Positions 48,886 through 59,154 are shown, counted from the first letter of the stretch. The stretch: DNA of 64,000 bases from Cellulophaga sp. (GCA_030731855.1 JANQTG010000189.1:1-64000), one strand, 5' to 3'. Numbers and translations are program-made. Notes: a model not told the origin generated them from the sequence alone.

Positions 48886-50664
48886 TTGGGTACTCTCCTA
48901 AAAAAAATAAATTCTCCTACTGATCTTCGCTTATTAAAACAAGAAGATCTACCGCAACTTGCGCAAGAATTACGCGATTTTATTATTGATATTGTTGCGG
49001 CAAAAGAAGGACATTTAGGGGCTAGTCTTGGCGTTGTAGAACTTACCATTGCCTTACATTATGTTTTCAACACACCGGATGATTTATTAATTTGGGATGT
49101 TGGTCACCAAGCCTACGGACATAAAATACTTACTGGTAGAAAAGAAATTTTTGAAACAAATAGGCAGTTAAACGGCATTAGTGGCTTTCCAAAACGTAAT
49201 GAAAGTGAGTATGATGCTTTTGGTACCGGACATAGTTCTACCGCTATTTCTGCTATTTTAGGTATGGCCATTGCGTCACAATTAAAAGGAGACTTTAATA
49301 AGCAGCATGTTGCCGTTATTGGCGATGCTTCCATTGCTAGTGGAATGGCTTTTGAAGCCTTAAACCACGCTGGCGATACCAATGCAAATATTCTGGTTAT
49401 TTTAAACGACAACGCCATTGGCATTGATCCAAGTGTTGGTGCTTTAAAAAAATATTTGACGAATGTTAAAAAAGGCACCGCTAAAGATGAAAACATTTTT
49501 GAATGTTTGAATTTCACTTACGCAGGCCCTATTGACGGTCATAATATTGAACTACTCATAAAAACTTTAGAAAACTTAAAAAGCGTAACAGGTCCAAAAT
49601 TATTACACGTCATTACCACCAAAGGCAAGGGCTTAAAAAAAGCAGAAGAAAACCAAGTTACGTATCATGCACCTGGTAAATTTGATAAGAAAACAGGAGA
49701 TTTAGTTCCAAAAGTAAGCGATTTTCAACCTGCAAAATATCAAGATGTTTTCGGGTATACTTTAGTAGAATTAGCAAAAATAAATCCGAATATTGTTGGT
49801 ATAACCCCAGCAATGCCAACAGGTAGTTCATTAAAGTTTATGATGGAAGAAATTCCTGATAGAGCTTTTGATGTGGGCATTGCGGAGCAACATGCGGTGA
49901 CCATGGCTGCGGGAATGGCTGCGGAAGGTTTAGTGCCTTTTTGTACTATTTACTCCACTTTTTTACAACGTGCTTATGATCAAGTAATACACGATGTAGC
50001 CATTCAGAATTTACCGGTAATTTTTTGCTTAGACCGAGCTGGTTTAGTAGGCCAAGATGGCGCAACGCACCATGGAGTTTATGATATTGCGTATTTACGA
50101 TGCATTCCAAATCTAATTCTATGCGCTCCTATGAACGAGTTAGAGCTTAGAAATATGCTATTTACAGCGCAATTGGGTTTAAAACATCCTATTGCAATAC
50201 GTTACCCAAGAGGTCGAGGCGATTTAAAAGAATGGGAACTACCCTTTGAAAAAATTGAAATCGGAAAAGCACAAGAATTAAAAATTGGAACAAAAGTTGT
50301 GGTGTTGTCTATCGGTGCGATTGGAAATATGGTCTCTGAAGTGGTAAAAAGTCATAAAAAAGAATCAAAAATTGGGCATTATAACATGCGTTTTATAAAA
50401 CCATTAGATACCACCGTTTTAAATACCATTTTCAGCACATACGAGCATATTATTACTATTGAAGATGGATGTAAAATTGGTGGATTCGGAACGGCAATTT
50501 TAGAGTTTGCAAATAGTATGAAATATAAAAAACCAATAACTATTTTAGGAATTGATGATGTTTTTATAGAGCATGGCACTACTGAAGAATTACATGAGCT
50601 TGCTAAAATTGATGCCTTATCATTAATTTCAAATTTAAACCAGATTTTAGATGTTTTTGAATAG
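48886..50664 (+). CDS. dxs: 1-deoxy-D-xylulose-5-phosphate synthase (TTG start)
   Basis: GHLGASLGVVELTIALHYVFNTPDDLLIWDVGHQAYGHKILTGR; GDASIASGMAFEALNHAG; DRAGLVGQDGATHHGVYDIAYLR. Confidence 0.96.
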   Translation: MGTLLKKINSPTDLRLLKQEDLPQLAQELRDFIIDIVAAKEGHLGASLGVVELTIALHYVFNTPDDLLIWDVGHQAYGHKILTGRKEIFETNRQLNGISGFPKRNESEYDAFGTGHSSTAISAILGMAIASQLKGDFNKQHVAVIGDASIASGMAFEALNHAGDTNANILVILNDNAIGIDPSVGALKKYLTNVKKGTAKDENIFECLNFTYAGPIDGHNIELLIKTLENLKSVTGPKLLHVITTKGKGLKKAEENQVTYHAPGKFDKKTGDLVPKVSDFQPAKYQDVFGYTLVELAKINPNIVGITPAMPTGSSLKFMMEEIPDRAFDVGIAEQHAVTMAAGMAAEGLVPFCTIYSTFLQRAYDQVIHDVAIQNLPVIFCLDRAGLVGQDGATHHGVYDIAYLRCIPNLILCAPMNELELRNMLFTAQLGLKHPIAIRYPRGRGDLKEWELPFEKIEIGKAQELKIGTKVVVLSIGAIGNMVSEVVKSHKKESKIGHYNMRFIKPLDTTVLNTIFSTYEHIITIEDGCKIGGFGTAILEFANSMKYKKPITILGIDDVFIEHGTTEELHELAKIDALSLISNLNQILDVFE

Positions 50665-51757
50665 CTTAAAATACATATTAATTGTGCTTATTTTTTCTGG
50701 AAATTTACAAGGAAAAGCGCAAGATAGCATTCCACCTACTCAAGAAATAGATTCTGTTAAAATCGATACCATTGTTATTAGAGCCTTTCAAGACCGAATT
50801 AAAAATATTCCGCGTGGTGCTAACTTAACAAATCCTGTAATATCATTTAAAAAAACAAAACCTCTAAGGAATAAATACTACAGATTTAGGATACCTTCAT
50901 TTTGGGATGTAAAAAATAAGGTTGGTTTTAATTTTAGCGAAGCTGCATTTGTAAATTGGAATGCGGGTGGTAATAATGTGATATCAGGATTAGCACACTC
51001 CAAATTTGTTCGCAATTATAAGTTCAGATATATACAATGGAATAACGATTTAGAGATGCGTTTTGGATTAAATGCTCAAGAAGGTCGTGAGTTACGTAAA
51101 ACAGAAGATGTTATTAGGTTTAGTTCTACGTTTGGGTATCGCCGTGATACTATTAGTAATTGGTATTATTCGGTAAAAACTAATTTCAATACCCAGTTTA
51201 TTGATGGATTTAAATACCCAAATACAGAGAACCCAATTTCTAGTTTTATGGCTCCAGGTTATTTGTTTCTCGGAGGTGGAGCTTCATATATTCTTAATGA
51301 TAAAAAGCTTAATTTATACATTTCACCACTAACGCAAAAAGCTACGTTTGTTCTAAATCAAGAACTAGCGAATAGAGGGGCTTTTGGTGTTCGTAAAGCC
51401 ATTGTTGATGCAGATGGCAACATTCTAGAAGAAGGTAAAAAAGTGTATATGGAGCTTGGTTTTTTAGTAACCAATACATGGGAAAACGAAATTGCAAAGA
51501 ATATAACCCTCAACCATAGAGTTAGTCTATATTCCGATTATTTAAATAGTTTTGGAAATATTGATATTGATTGGGAGCTTAATTTTAATCTTAAAGTAAA
51601 TAAGTATATCAGCACCAGCTTTGGCACCCATGTAATTTATGATGACGATATTTTATTTGATGAACAGAAAGACGCTAGTGGTAACATCACACAAAATGGA
51701 GTTCCTAAAATACAATTCAGACAAATTTTAGGTGTTGGTTTGTTGTATGATTTTTAG
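50651..51757 (+). CDS. DUF3078 domain-containing protein
   Basis: FNFSEAAFVNWNAGGNNVISGLAHSKFVRNYKF; overlaps dxs by 14 nt. Confidence 0.9.
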   Translation: MFLNSLKYILIVLIFSGNLQGKAQDSIPPTQEIDSVKIDTIVIRAFQDRIKNIPRGANLTNPVISFKKTKPLRNKYYRFRIPSFWDVKNKVGFNFSEAAFVNWNAGGNNVISGLAHSKFVRNYKFRYIQWNNDLEMRFGLNAQEGRELRKTEDVIRFSSTFGYRRDTISNWYYSVKTNFNTQFIDGFKYPNTENPISSFMAPGYLFLGGGASYILNDKKLNLYISPLTQKATFVLNQELANRGAFGVRKAIVDADGNILEEGKKVYMELGFLVTNTWENEIAKNITLNHRVSLYSDYLNSFGNIDIDWELNFNLKVNKYISTSFGTHVIYDDDILFDEQKDASGNITQNGVPKIQFRQILGVGLLYDF

Positions 51758-51769
51758 GTAGATAGTTGT

Positions 51770-51916
51770 CAGTTATCCGTTGCTGGTTGATGGTTTTTTG
51801 GGTCTTAATACTTTGTACTTAATACTTAATACTTTCTTCTAATTTCGTATTTCGTATTTTTTTAACTTGCGCATTAATAATTTTTTATCTTAATACTTAA
51901 TACTTTTTTGAACTTA
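51770..51916. repeat. stuttering word-like intergenic tract
   Basis: TCTTAATACTTTGTACTTAATACTTAATACTTTCTTCTAATTTCGTATTTCGTATTTTTTTAACTT...CTTAATACTTAATACTTTTTTGAACTTAA; second half resembles 35453-35510. Confidence 0.8.
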
Positions 51917-51922
51917 AATTTT

Positions 51923-53287
51923 TCAAAGCTGTTTCCCCATAATTTTATTGTGAATATACACTGCGGCACTATCGGACAAACTAGCCACATAGCAGCAGTT
52001 ATTCAGCAATATTTCATACAATGGAATTGTTGTATTTTGATAGATTTCTGGCAAAGTTTTAATCAATAAATTGTCGTAATTAGTTGAATTTTGCATTTTT
52101 TTGTTAAAAAGGGCAGTAGTATATACATCTAAAATGTCTGATATAATTTTGTAGCCCGCGATTTCTTTGTCAATCACTTCTTGTGACTCGTATATTTTAT
52201 CGACACTAATTTTTATGATATCATCAATTTGAGCTTTGTACTTGCTTTTATCTAAAAGAGAAACTGTAAAGGTGCCATCTAAAATGGCTTCTTCGTATTC
52301 TAAAAACACAGCAACCGCATCGGTAATTAAAGTATTTATGGCTAAGGCGCGCAAATAACTCAGTCGATCATGCATGTGCGCCATTGCATTGTATTTTTTC
52401 GTGCTAATAGAATCTTTTACTAGTTTTATTAAATACTCTAAAGCGAACTCTTCAGATATTAATCCCAAATTTATGCCGTCTTCAAAATCAATAATGGTAT
52501 AGCAAATATCATCGGCAGCTTCAACCAAAAAAGTCAACGGATGCCTAGAAAAACTAATACTTTCTCCAGTTCTAGTTTGTTTTAATCCAAGCTCTTTTGC
52601 AACTTCAATAAACGCTTCTTTATCAGACTGAAAAAAACCGAATTTTTTATCAGAAATATGGTTGGTAGGTTTTTTAGGTAAACTTTCTTTCGGGTATTTC
52701 ATAAACGCGCCCAAAGTACCAAAACTAAGTCTCAATCCGCCTTGTACGCCTTCTCTATTAGCGGTTAGTAGCCTAAATCCATTGGCATTTCCTTCAAAAT
52801 CAATAATGTCTTGATACTCTTTTGCAGTAAGTTGCTCTTTGTATTTTTGTCCTTTTCCAGAAATAAAAAATTCGCCAATTGCTTTTTCTCCACTATGGCC
52901 AAAAGGAGGATTTCCAATATCGTGCGATAATGCCGCAGCAGCCACAATAGCACCAAAATCGTTTATTTGGTAGCCATGCGTTTCTTTTAAATACGGATGT
53001 TTCTCTAATATTTTTTTACCGGCAATTCGTCCTAAACTTCTGCCAACAACTGATACTTCCAAACTATGGGTAAGTCTGGTATGAACAAAATCGGTTTTAG
53101 AAAGCGGAATTACTTGTGTTTTATCTTGTAAACTTCTAAAGGCCGATGAAAAGATAATACGATCATAATCTACCTCAAAGCCTAAACGGGTTTCGTCTTG
53201 TTCTTTTCTTAACCTTTTATGCGTATCGCCTTGCCTTTTTAAAGAAAGTAGTTGCTCCCAATTCATGTACTTACAATTTTTCTGCAA
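51923..53287 (-). CDS. dgt: dGTP triphosphohydrolase (HD domain)
   Basis: FRSLQDKTQVIPLSKTDFVHTRLTHSLEVSVVGRSLG; AAALSHDIGNPPFGHSGEKAI; ADDICYTIIDFEDG. Confidence 0.95.
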   Translation of the reverse strand: MQKNCKYMNWEQLLSLKRQGDTHKRLRKEQDETRLGFEVDYDRIIFSSAFRSLQDKTQVIPLSKTDFVHTRLTHSLEVSVVGRSLGRIAGKKILEKHPYLKETHGYQINDFGAIVAAAALSHDIGNPPFGHSGEKAIGEFFISGKGQKYKEQLTAKEYQDIIDFEGNANGFRLLTANREGVQGGLRLSFGTLGAFMKYPKESLPKKPTNHISDKKFGFFQSDKEAFIEVAKELGLKQTRTGESISFSRHPLTFLVEAADDICYTIIDFEDGINLGLISEEFALEYLIKLVKDSISTKKYNAMAHMHDRLSYLRALAINTLITDAVAVFLEYEEAILDGTFTVSLLDKSKYKAQIDDIIKISVDKIYESQEVIDKEIAGYKIISDILDVYTTALFNKKMQNSTNYDNLLIKTLPEIYQNTTIPLYEILLNNCCYVASLSDSAAVYIHNKIMGKQL

Positions 53288-53432
53288 GATACATTTTTCA
53301 AAAATTACTTACCTCGTTATGTTATGCAGTTGTCATAAAAAATAACCTTAAAGAAATACATTTATAACATCAAGATAACCTAAAATTTACATTCGTACAC
53401 TTAATTTGTAGTAATATTTAAAATCAAATTCT

Positions 53433-53837
53433 GTGTTACACAAATTTTTCTATATTTCGATATTTTTAATTTTTGCAAGTGCTTTTTCACAACAAAATGC
53501 GACTATTTCAGGTAATGTTACCGATTTTGAAATAGGTAACGAACCTATATTATTTGCTTCTGTAAAAATTAAGGAAAGCGCTGCTTCTGTTCAAACTAAT
53601 TTTCATGGGAATTACAGGTTTGAAAACATAGCATCTGGTGAGTATATTTTAGTTTTTAGTTTTCTTGGGTATGACGACAAAGAAATTGCTGTCAGCGTTA
53701 AAGAGGATAAAAATTATAATGTGAACGTTGCTTTAACATCTAAAACTATTGCCATTGATTTACTTTCTGATACTGAAATAGCTGGTAATGAAACAATAAG
53801 CAAGAATAGCGCAAACAAAATTTCTTCGATAGATTAA
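53433..53837 (+). CDS. orphan carboxypeptidase-like regulatory domain protein (GTG start; possible TonB-receptor N-terminal remnant)
   Basis: ATISGNVTDFEIGNEPILFASVKIKESAASVQTNFHGNYRFENIASGEYILVFSFLGYDDKEI; stops after ~134 aa. Confidence 0.75.
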   Translation: MLHKFFYISIFLIFASAFSQQNATISGNVTDFEIGNEPILFASVKIKESAASVQTNFHGNYRFENIASGEYILVFSFLGYDDKEIAVSVKEDKNYNVNVALTSKTIAIDLLSDTEIAGNETISKNSANKISSID

Positions 53838-53855
53838 TACCAGTCTCTTGGTATT
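53836..53855 (+). terminator. short stem-loop after the orphan CDS; weak terminator candidate
   Basis: AATACCA-gtctct-TGGTATT, followed by a mixed CCTTATTTTCC tail. Confidence 0.35.
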
Positions 53856-53975
53856 CCTTATTTTCCAATAGTTTAGACTGCAAATACACTCAAGTCTATA
53901 TATTTCGGTACTTTTATACACGACAGTTATATCATAACCTTATTTTAACTTAAAGACCAAATAATAATAGCATAT

Positions 53976-56279
53976 TTGTTGCTTTTATACATAAACTTGA
54001 TGGGCGAAAATATCTACTTTTTAATGATTATTGCTTTAGCTTTATTAGCTATTGCCGATTTGGTCGTTGGTGTTAGTAATGATGCTGTTAATTTTTTAAA
54101 TTCTGCTATTGGTTCAAAAGCAGTTTCCTTTAAAACTATTATGATTGTCGCGAGTGTTGGTATTGCATTGGGTGCAATTTCATCTAGCGGTATGATGGAT
54201 ATTGCGAAAACAGGTATTTTTAATCCAAGCAATTTCGTATTTTCTGAGGTCATGATTATTTTTATGGCGGTTATGATTACCGATATTTTACTTCTTGATT
54301 TTTTTAATACCTTAGGAATGCCCACGTCTACAACCGTTTCTATTGTTTTCGAATTATTAGGTGCGGCCGTTGCTATTTCAATATTTAAGATTATTAATTT
54401 AGATGCAAATTTATCTAGTATTGGAGAATATATAAATACAGATAAAGCCACTGAAATTATATTTGGGATACTATTGTCTGTGATAATAGCGTTTACTATA
54501 GGTGCTGTAGTACAATTTCTTTCTAGATTATTAGTAACATTTAATTTTGAAAAAAAGCCAAAGTGGATTAGTGCATTATTTGGAGGTTTCGCAATAACTT
54601 CTATAATTTATTTTATTATTGTTAAAGGCCTTAAGAGTGCCTCTATACTTAGCGCTCCAATATCAGAATTTATTTCACAGCAGACCGAGCTTTTTATTTT
54701 ACTAAATTTTATCATTTGGTTTTTTATATCCTATTTATTAAACGTATTATTCAAAGTCAACATATATAAATTAATAATTCTTTTAGGCACATTTGCTTTG
54801 GCGATGGCCTTTGCAGGTAATGATTTGGTAAATTTTATCGGAGTACCTATCGCCGCATTACAATCTTATCAAGACTGGATTAGTTCTGGAGCCTTACCAA
54901 CTGAATATGGCATGTCTGGGCTTTCGAATCCTGTACAAACGCCAATTTATTTATTGCTATTTTCCGGATTAATAATGGTTTTAACGATTTGGTTTTCATC
55001 AAAAGCTAAGAATGTAGTTAAAACCAGTGTAGATCTCTCAAGACAAGACGAAGGAGATGAACGTTTTGAGCCTAATTTTTTATCGCGTCAAGTAGTGCGT
55101 TTTTCTGTAAAAATTTCAGAATCATTTTCAATTGTTTTACCTTCAAAATTGCAAGAAAAAATTAATCTTAGGTTTGAAAAAGTACCGCCATCACCCTTAA
55201 AAATTAAAGAAGTTGATAAACCTGCATTTGATCTTGTGAGAGCAGCAGTAAATTTAATGGTTGCTAGTATTTTAATTTCATTAGCTACTTCTATGAAATT
55301 ACCACTTTCGACTACTTATGTTACGTTTATGGTAGCTATGGGGACATCATTAGCAGATAAAGCATGGGGTGCAGAGAGTGCTGTTTATAGGGTTGCCGGA
55401 GTACTGAATGTTATTGGTGGATGGTTTTTTACCGCGTTTATTGCTTTTACAGCATCAGCTTTTATTGCTGTTTGTATTTATTACGGCGGCACGGTAGCGA
55501 TTGTTATTTTTTTACTGCTAGCAATAACAATGATTTTAAAGAATTATTTTAACCATAATAAAAAATCAAAAGAAATAAAGGCCGAAGACAGTCTTAAAAG
55601 AGCCGAGAGCAGTTCTATTCAAGGTGTTATTTTAGAAAGTACGGACAATATTTCAAGTGTTGTAAAACGAAGCAATAAAATTTACACCAACGCTATTGAT
55701 GGTTTAGCACGTCAGGATCTAGATTTATTGAAGAAGAATAAAAAACAAGTTTCTAAACTCTCTAATGAGATTGACGAGCTGCGAGATAATATTTTTTATT
55801 TTATTAAAAATTTAGATGAATCTAGTTTAGGGGCAAGTAATTTTTACATCAATATTTTAGGATATTTACAAGACATGGCACAGTCTTTAGAATATATTAC
55901 TAAAGTGAGTCATAAACATGTTCACAACAACCATAAAAAGTTAAAATTCAATCAAATTAAAGAGCTAAAAGAAGTTGATAAACGCTTTGATACGTTCTTT
56001 AATAATACTAAAAATGCTTTTGATTCTCGTTCCTTTGAAGAAATAGGTGCTATTTTAGGACGTAAGCAAGAAATCTTAGGCTTAGTAACTAGCAAAATTC
56101 AAAAACAGGTAGAACGTACTCGAAATGAAGAATCTAGTCCTAAAAACACGACTCTTTATTTCTCTTTATTACAAGAGACTAAAGATCTTTTAGTAGCAAC
56201 TATGAATTTATTAGAGTTGTATTATAACGAACACGACGATTCTGTAAAGCCAGCAAAAGTGGAACCTCCTCAGAAGTAG
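53976..56279 (+). CDS. PiT-type inorganic phosphate transporter with C-terminal PhoU-like helical domain (start likely ATG at 54000)
   Basis: LVVGVSNDAVNFLNSAIGSKAVSFKTIMI; ALAMAFAGNDLVNFIGVPIAA; MKLPLSTTYVTFMVAMGTSLAD; helical C-terminus. Confidence 0.92.
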   Translation: MLLLYINLMGENIYFLMIIALALLAIADLVVGVSNDAVNFLNSAIGSKAVSFKTIMIVASVGIALGAISSSGMMDIAKTGIFNPSNFVFSEVMIIFMAVMITDILLLDFFNTLGMPTSTTVSIVFELLGAAVAISIFKIINLDANLSSIGEYINTDKATEIIFGILLSVIIAFTIGAVVQFLSRLLVTFNFEKKPKWISALFGGFAITSIIYFIIVKGLKSASILSAPISEFISQQTELFILLNFIIWFFISYLLNVLFKVNIYKLIILLGTFALAMAFAGNDLVNFIGVPIAALQSYQDWISSGALPTEYGMSGLSNPVQTPIYLLLFSGLIMVLTIWFSSKAKNVVKTSVDLSRQDEGDERFEPNFLSRQVVRFSVKISESFSIVLPSKLQEKINLRFEKVPPSPLKIKEVDKPAFDLVRAAVNLMVASILISLATSMKLPLSTTYVTFMVAMGTSLADKAWGAESAVYRVAGVLNVIGGWFFTAFIAFTASAFIAVCIYYGGTVAIVIFLLLAITMILKNYFNHNKKSKEIKAEDSLKRAESSSIQGVILESTDNISSVVKRSNKIYTNAIDGLARQDLDLLKKNKKQVSKLSNEIDELRDNIFYFIKNLDESSLGASNFYINILGYLQDMAQSLEYITKVSHKHVHNNHKKLKFNQIKELKEVDKRFDTFFNNTKNAFDSRSFEEIGAILGRKQEILGLVTSKIQKQVERTRNEESSPKNTTLYFSLLQETKDLLVATMNLLELYYNEHDDSVKPAKVEPPQK

Positions 56280-56404
56280 GTAATGGCTATAAGTTATAAG
56301 CAATAGGTTGTAGGCTATAGGCTAAAATAAATTAGTGCTATAGAAAAAACCACTAAGGTTTGAGTATTCTTTTGTTTAAACTATCTTTAAAAAGTAAAAA
56401 GTAA

Positions 56405-56470
56405 AAAGTAACCAGTGTTCAGTTGGCAGTTCGCTATTATTTAAACTGCCAACTGAACACTGGTTACTTT
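56405..56470. terminator. long perfect inverted repeat between convergent genes
   Basis: AAAGTAACCAGTGTTCAGTTGGCAGTT (56405-56431) - 12-nt loop - exact reverse complement (56444-56470), 27-bp perfect arms. Confidence 0.75.
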
Positions 56471-56480
56471 AATTAGAATA

Positions 56481-58982
56481 TCACTTAGCCGAATTACCAT
56501 CAAGTAATTCATCAATACGTGCAATACCATCTTCATAATGGTAACGTGTAATGGTATTTATACTTGCGTTTTTAGCTCTTTTTAATTGTGATCGTAAAGC
56601 ACTTAATTCTCCACGAGCTAAAGCTCTTACATCAGAAAGATTAACATCGTAACTTATAGCACCTTCAAAACCAGGCCTGCTGAAGTTTCTTGAACTTCCC
56701 TTATTGGTCAATAGATATCCCATTCTATCAATATATGAGCGTTGTAAGTTTCTTCTATAAATACTTGCATTTCTGCTATTTGCAGCTTCGCTCCAAATAC
56801 CTGATCGTAAATCTTTCATCATTTCTAATGCACTATAGTAGTTGGCGTTAGTAGTTTCGGCATCAATTAGTCTTCCTAAACGGTCAAAACTTAATAACGA
56901 GTTGAGATGTCGTTCTTGGAGGCTTCTAACGTTTTCAAAATACCCAGCATGATCTATATTTTGAAGTATTTTTTCATCAATTAACCACTCAGGTGTTTCG
57001 AAAATATTTTTTTGCAGCCACTGCATGGATTCTTGTTGTTCTTTTTTAGCTAAATGGGTATAGATAAAGCCAGCTTGTTCAGGTGTTTTTAAATTTTCAA
57101 CAACACCGCCAATATTCGTTACTACATGGCCAATAAAACGAGAGTATACCCCTAAAAGTTCACCATATAACTCCTCTAAATCATCATAATTATTGGTTTT
57201 GTCTGATGTCCAAGCAGGTAAATTTGCCGCTACATACTTTAAATTTTTTAATCCGTACGTACTTGCCAAAACAGGATCATCGCCAACTCCTTCAGTTTGT
57301 GACTGCGGATCGAAGGTACTTGACTGTCGCCCGAATTTATATTTAGGATCATCGGCCTTTTCTAAAATCCATTTGTTTAAAGTTGGTTTTTCCGCTTCTG
57401 GAGATTTTGCTTCGCCAAGATAACGATAGCCCCAATTGGTAGCATAGTGATCATAAGGCCCCATTTGACGCACAAAACGAATGTTTTTATCCCCTGGTTG
57501 TGCTACATAATTATAACGGGTATAATCCATTAAACTAGCGGCTAAACCAAATTCTTGGGTGAATGCACCGTCTCTTAAAGATTCCACAGGATAGGCATAA
57601 CTTGCACCCATATTATGAGGAAAACCTAGCGCATGGCCCACTTCGTGCGCAATTACCATTCGCATCATTTCGCCTATTTCTTCTTCGGAAGTATTTAAGG
57701 TTCTAGCGGATGGGTTTGCAGCGCCTGTTTCTAGTAAATAACGGTTTCTGTAACTTCTTAAATGGTTGTGGTACCAGATAATATCACTTTCTATAATTTC
57801 TCCACTTCTAGGGTCAGATACGCTTGGTCCAACTGCATTTCTGGTAGTACTTGCTACATAACGAACAACAGAATAGCGAATATCTTCAGGACTAAATTCT
57901 GGATCTTCTTCGGGTGTTGGTGCATCTTTAGCGATAATTGCATTTTTAAAACCAGCAGTTTCAAAAGGTTTTTGCCAATCTTCGATTCCTTGGCGCATGT
58001 ACGTTTTTAGATTTTCAGGAGTACCAGGATCTAAATAATACACTATAGGTTTTATAGGCTCAACCAATTCACCGCGGGCGTACGCCTCAGGGTCTTTTGG
58101 TTCTAATCGCCAACGTCTTATATATGTTTTTTCATCTGCTTTTAATTCAGAACTGCCATAATCATATTGGCTTACCGTAAAAAAGCCAACTCTAGGATCA
58201 TATAATCTTGGTTGCATCGGCTTTTCTGGTAACAATATCATAGACTGGTTCATTTGAAGGCTTATAGATTCTGAATCAGAATTTGAGGGTGGTTGAGATG
58301 CTTCATAGGTAAAATCTTGTTTTACTTCAATATTTTTAGGGAAGCTTTTTACGCTGTTGATAAAACTTCTTGCAGCGTCTAAACGCTTTACTTTATACTC
58401 GCTACGTAGTCTGCTAGAGAGTCCGCTAATAGCAGGGACATCTTGAGAGAAAAACTTGGTAACATCTATAACTACTGAAGTAGAATCAGCATTAAAGGCT
58501 TCAATATCAAATGCAAATAAAGTGGGATCATAATTATTTACTTGAACCGATTTGGAGATAGCTTTTGTACTATCCGCTATATTCGAAAACGATTTTATCT
58601 TTAATAAAATTTTATCTTGGTACCGTTGCCAATGTACCACTTGCTCATTAGTTTTAGAACCTGCATTTACGTACCCACCACCTAAACCAGTAGGTATTTG
58701 AGCAATTCTACTTACCCAAAGCATATCTTTTTCTAAGGTGTTAAAAGGAATTTCATAGTAATAGGCCTTTTTAACTTGGTGTGTTTTAAACAACCCATCG
58801 TCGGTAATGGCATCTTTGGTAATTACTTCGCTATACTTTTTAATAGCGTCTTTATCTTTAGGTTTGGCTGGTGGTGCTGCCATTTCTGAACCTTTGGATT
58901 TTTTATTTTTCTTTTTTTGGGCTTGTAGATTGGGTAGGGTAAATAAAGACAAGCAAATACAAAATAGGAGTAGTTTTTTCAT
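56481..58982 (-). CDS. zinc-dependent metalloprotease (DUF5117/DUF5118 family)
   Basis: 833 aa; signal peptide; MVIAHEVGHALGFPHNMGAS (HExxHxxGxxH) and SLMDYTRYNYVAQPGD. Confidence 0.95.
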   Translation of the reverse strand: MKKLLLFCICLSLFTLPNLQAQKKKNKKSKGSEMAAPPAKPKDKDAIKKYSEVITKDAITDDGLFKTHQVKKAYYYEIPFNTLEKDMLWVSRIAQIPTGLGGGYVNAGSKTNEQVVHWQRYQDKILLKIKSFSNIADSTKAISKSVQVNNYDPTLFAFDIEAFNADSTSVVIDVTKFFSQDVPAISGLSSRLRSEYKVKRLDAARSFINSVKSFPKNIEVKQDFTYEASQPPSNSDSESISLQMNQSMILLPEKPMQPRLYDPRVGFFTVSQYDYGSSELKADEKTYIRRWRLEPKDPEAYARGELVEPIKPIVYYLDPGTPENLKTYMRQGIEDWQKPFETAGFKNAIIAKDAPTPEEDPEFSPEDIRYSVVRYVASTTRNAVGPSVSDPRSGEIIESDIIWYHNHLRSYRNRYLLETGAANPSARTLNTSEEEIGEMMRMVIAHEVGHALGFPHNMGASYAYPVESLRDGAFTQEFGLAASLMDYTRYNYVAQPGDKNIRFVRQMGPYDHYATNWGYRYLGEAKSPEAEKPTLNKWILEKADDPKYKFGRQSSTFDPQSQTEGVGDDPVLASTYGLKNLKYVAANLPAWTSDKTNNYDDLEELYGELLGVYSRFIGHVVTNIGGVVENLKTPEQAGFIYTHLAKKEQQESMQWLQKNIFETPEWLIDEKILQNIDHAGYFENVRSLQERHLNSLLSFDRLGRLIDAETTNANYYSALEMMKDLRSGIWSEAANSRNASIYRRNLQRSYIDRMGYLLTNKGSSRNFSRPGFEGAISYDVNLSDVRALARGELSALRSQLKRAKNASINTITRYHYEDGIARIDELLDGNSAK

Positions 58983-59154
58983 TTGTTAGTTTTAAATTTT
59001 AGGTTGTAGGGTTTCAGTAACTTTTTTGGTTAGCGCTTAGCACCTTTACAGTTTCCTAAATTAGAAAAACAAGACCGTCTTTTAGACACTTTAGAATAAT
59101 ATTAACATTTTAAGTAGCTGTTTAAATAATTTTTTTCGCGTAAAATCCTAAAAT

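Noticed and set aside
49113-49517. 134-aa minus-strand ORF opposite dxs
   Set aside because: Antisense shadow ORF of a well-supported housekeeping gene.
51923-53287. Defence-type dGTPase (dNTP depletion) system
   Set aside because: Looks like an ordinary chromosomal dgt next to core genes; no defence-island context visible.
54014-54451. 145-aa minus-strand ORF opposite the PiT transporter
   Set aside because: Composition (I/A/K/T rich) is a reverse-frame artefact of a hydrophobic coding region.
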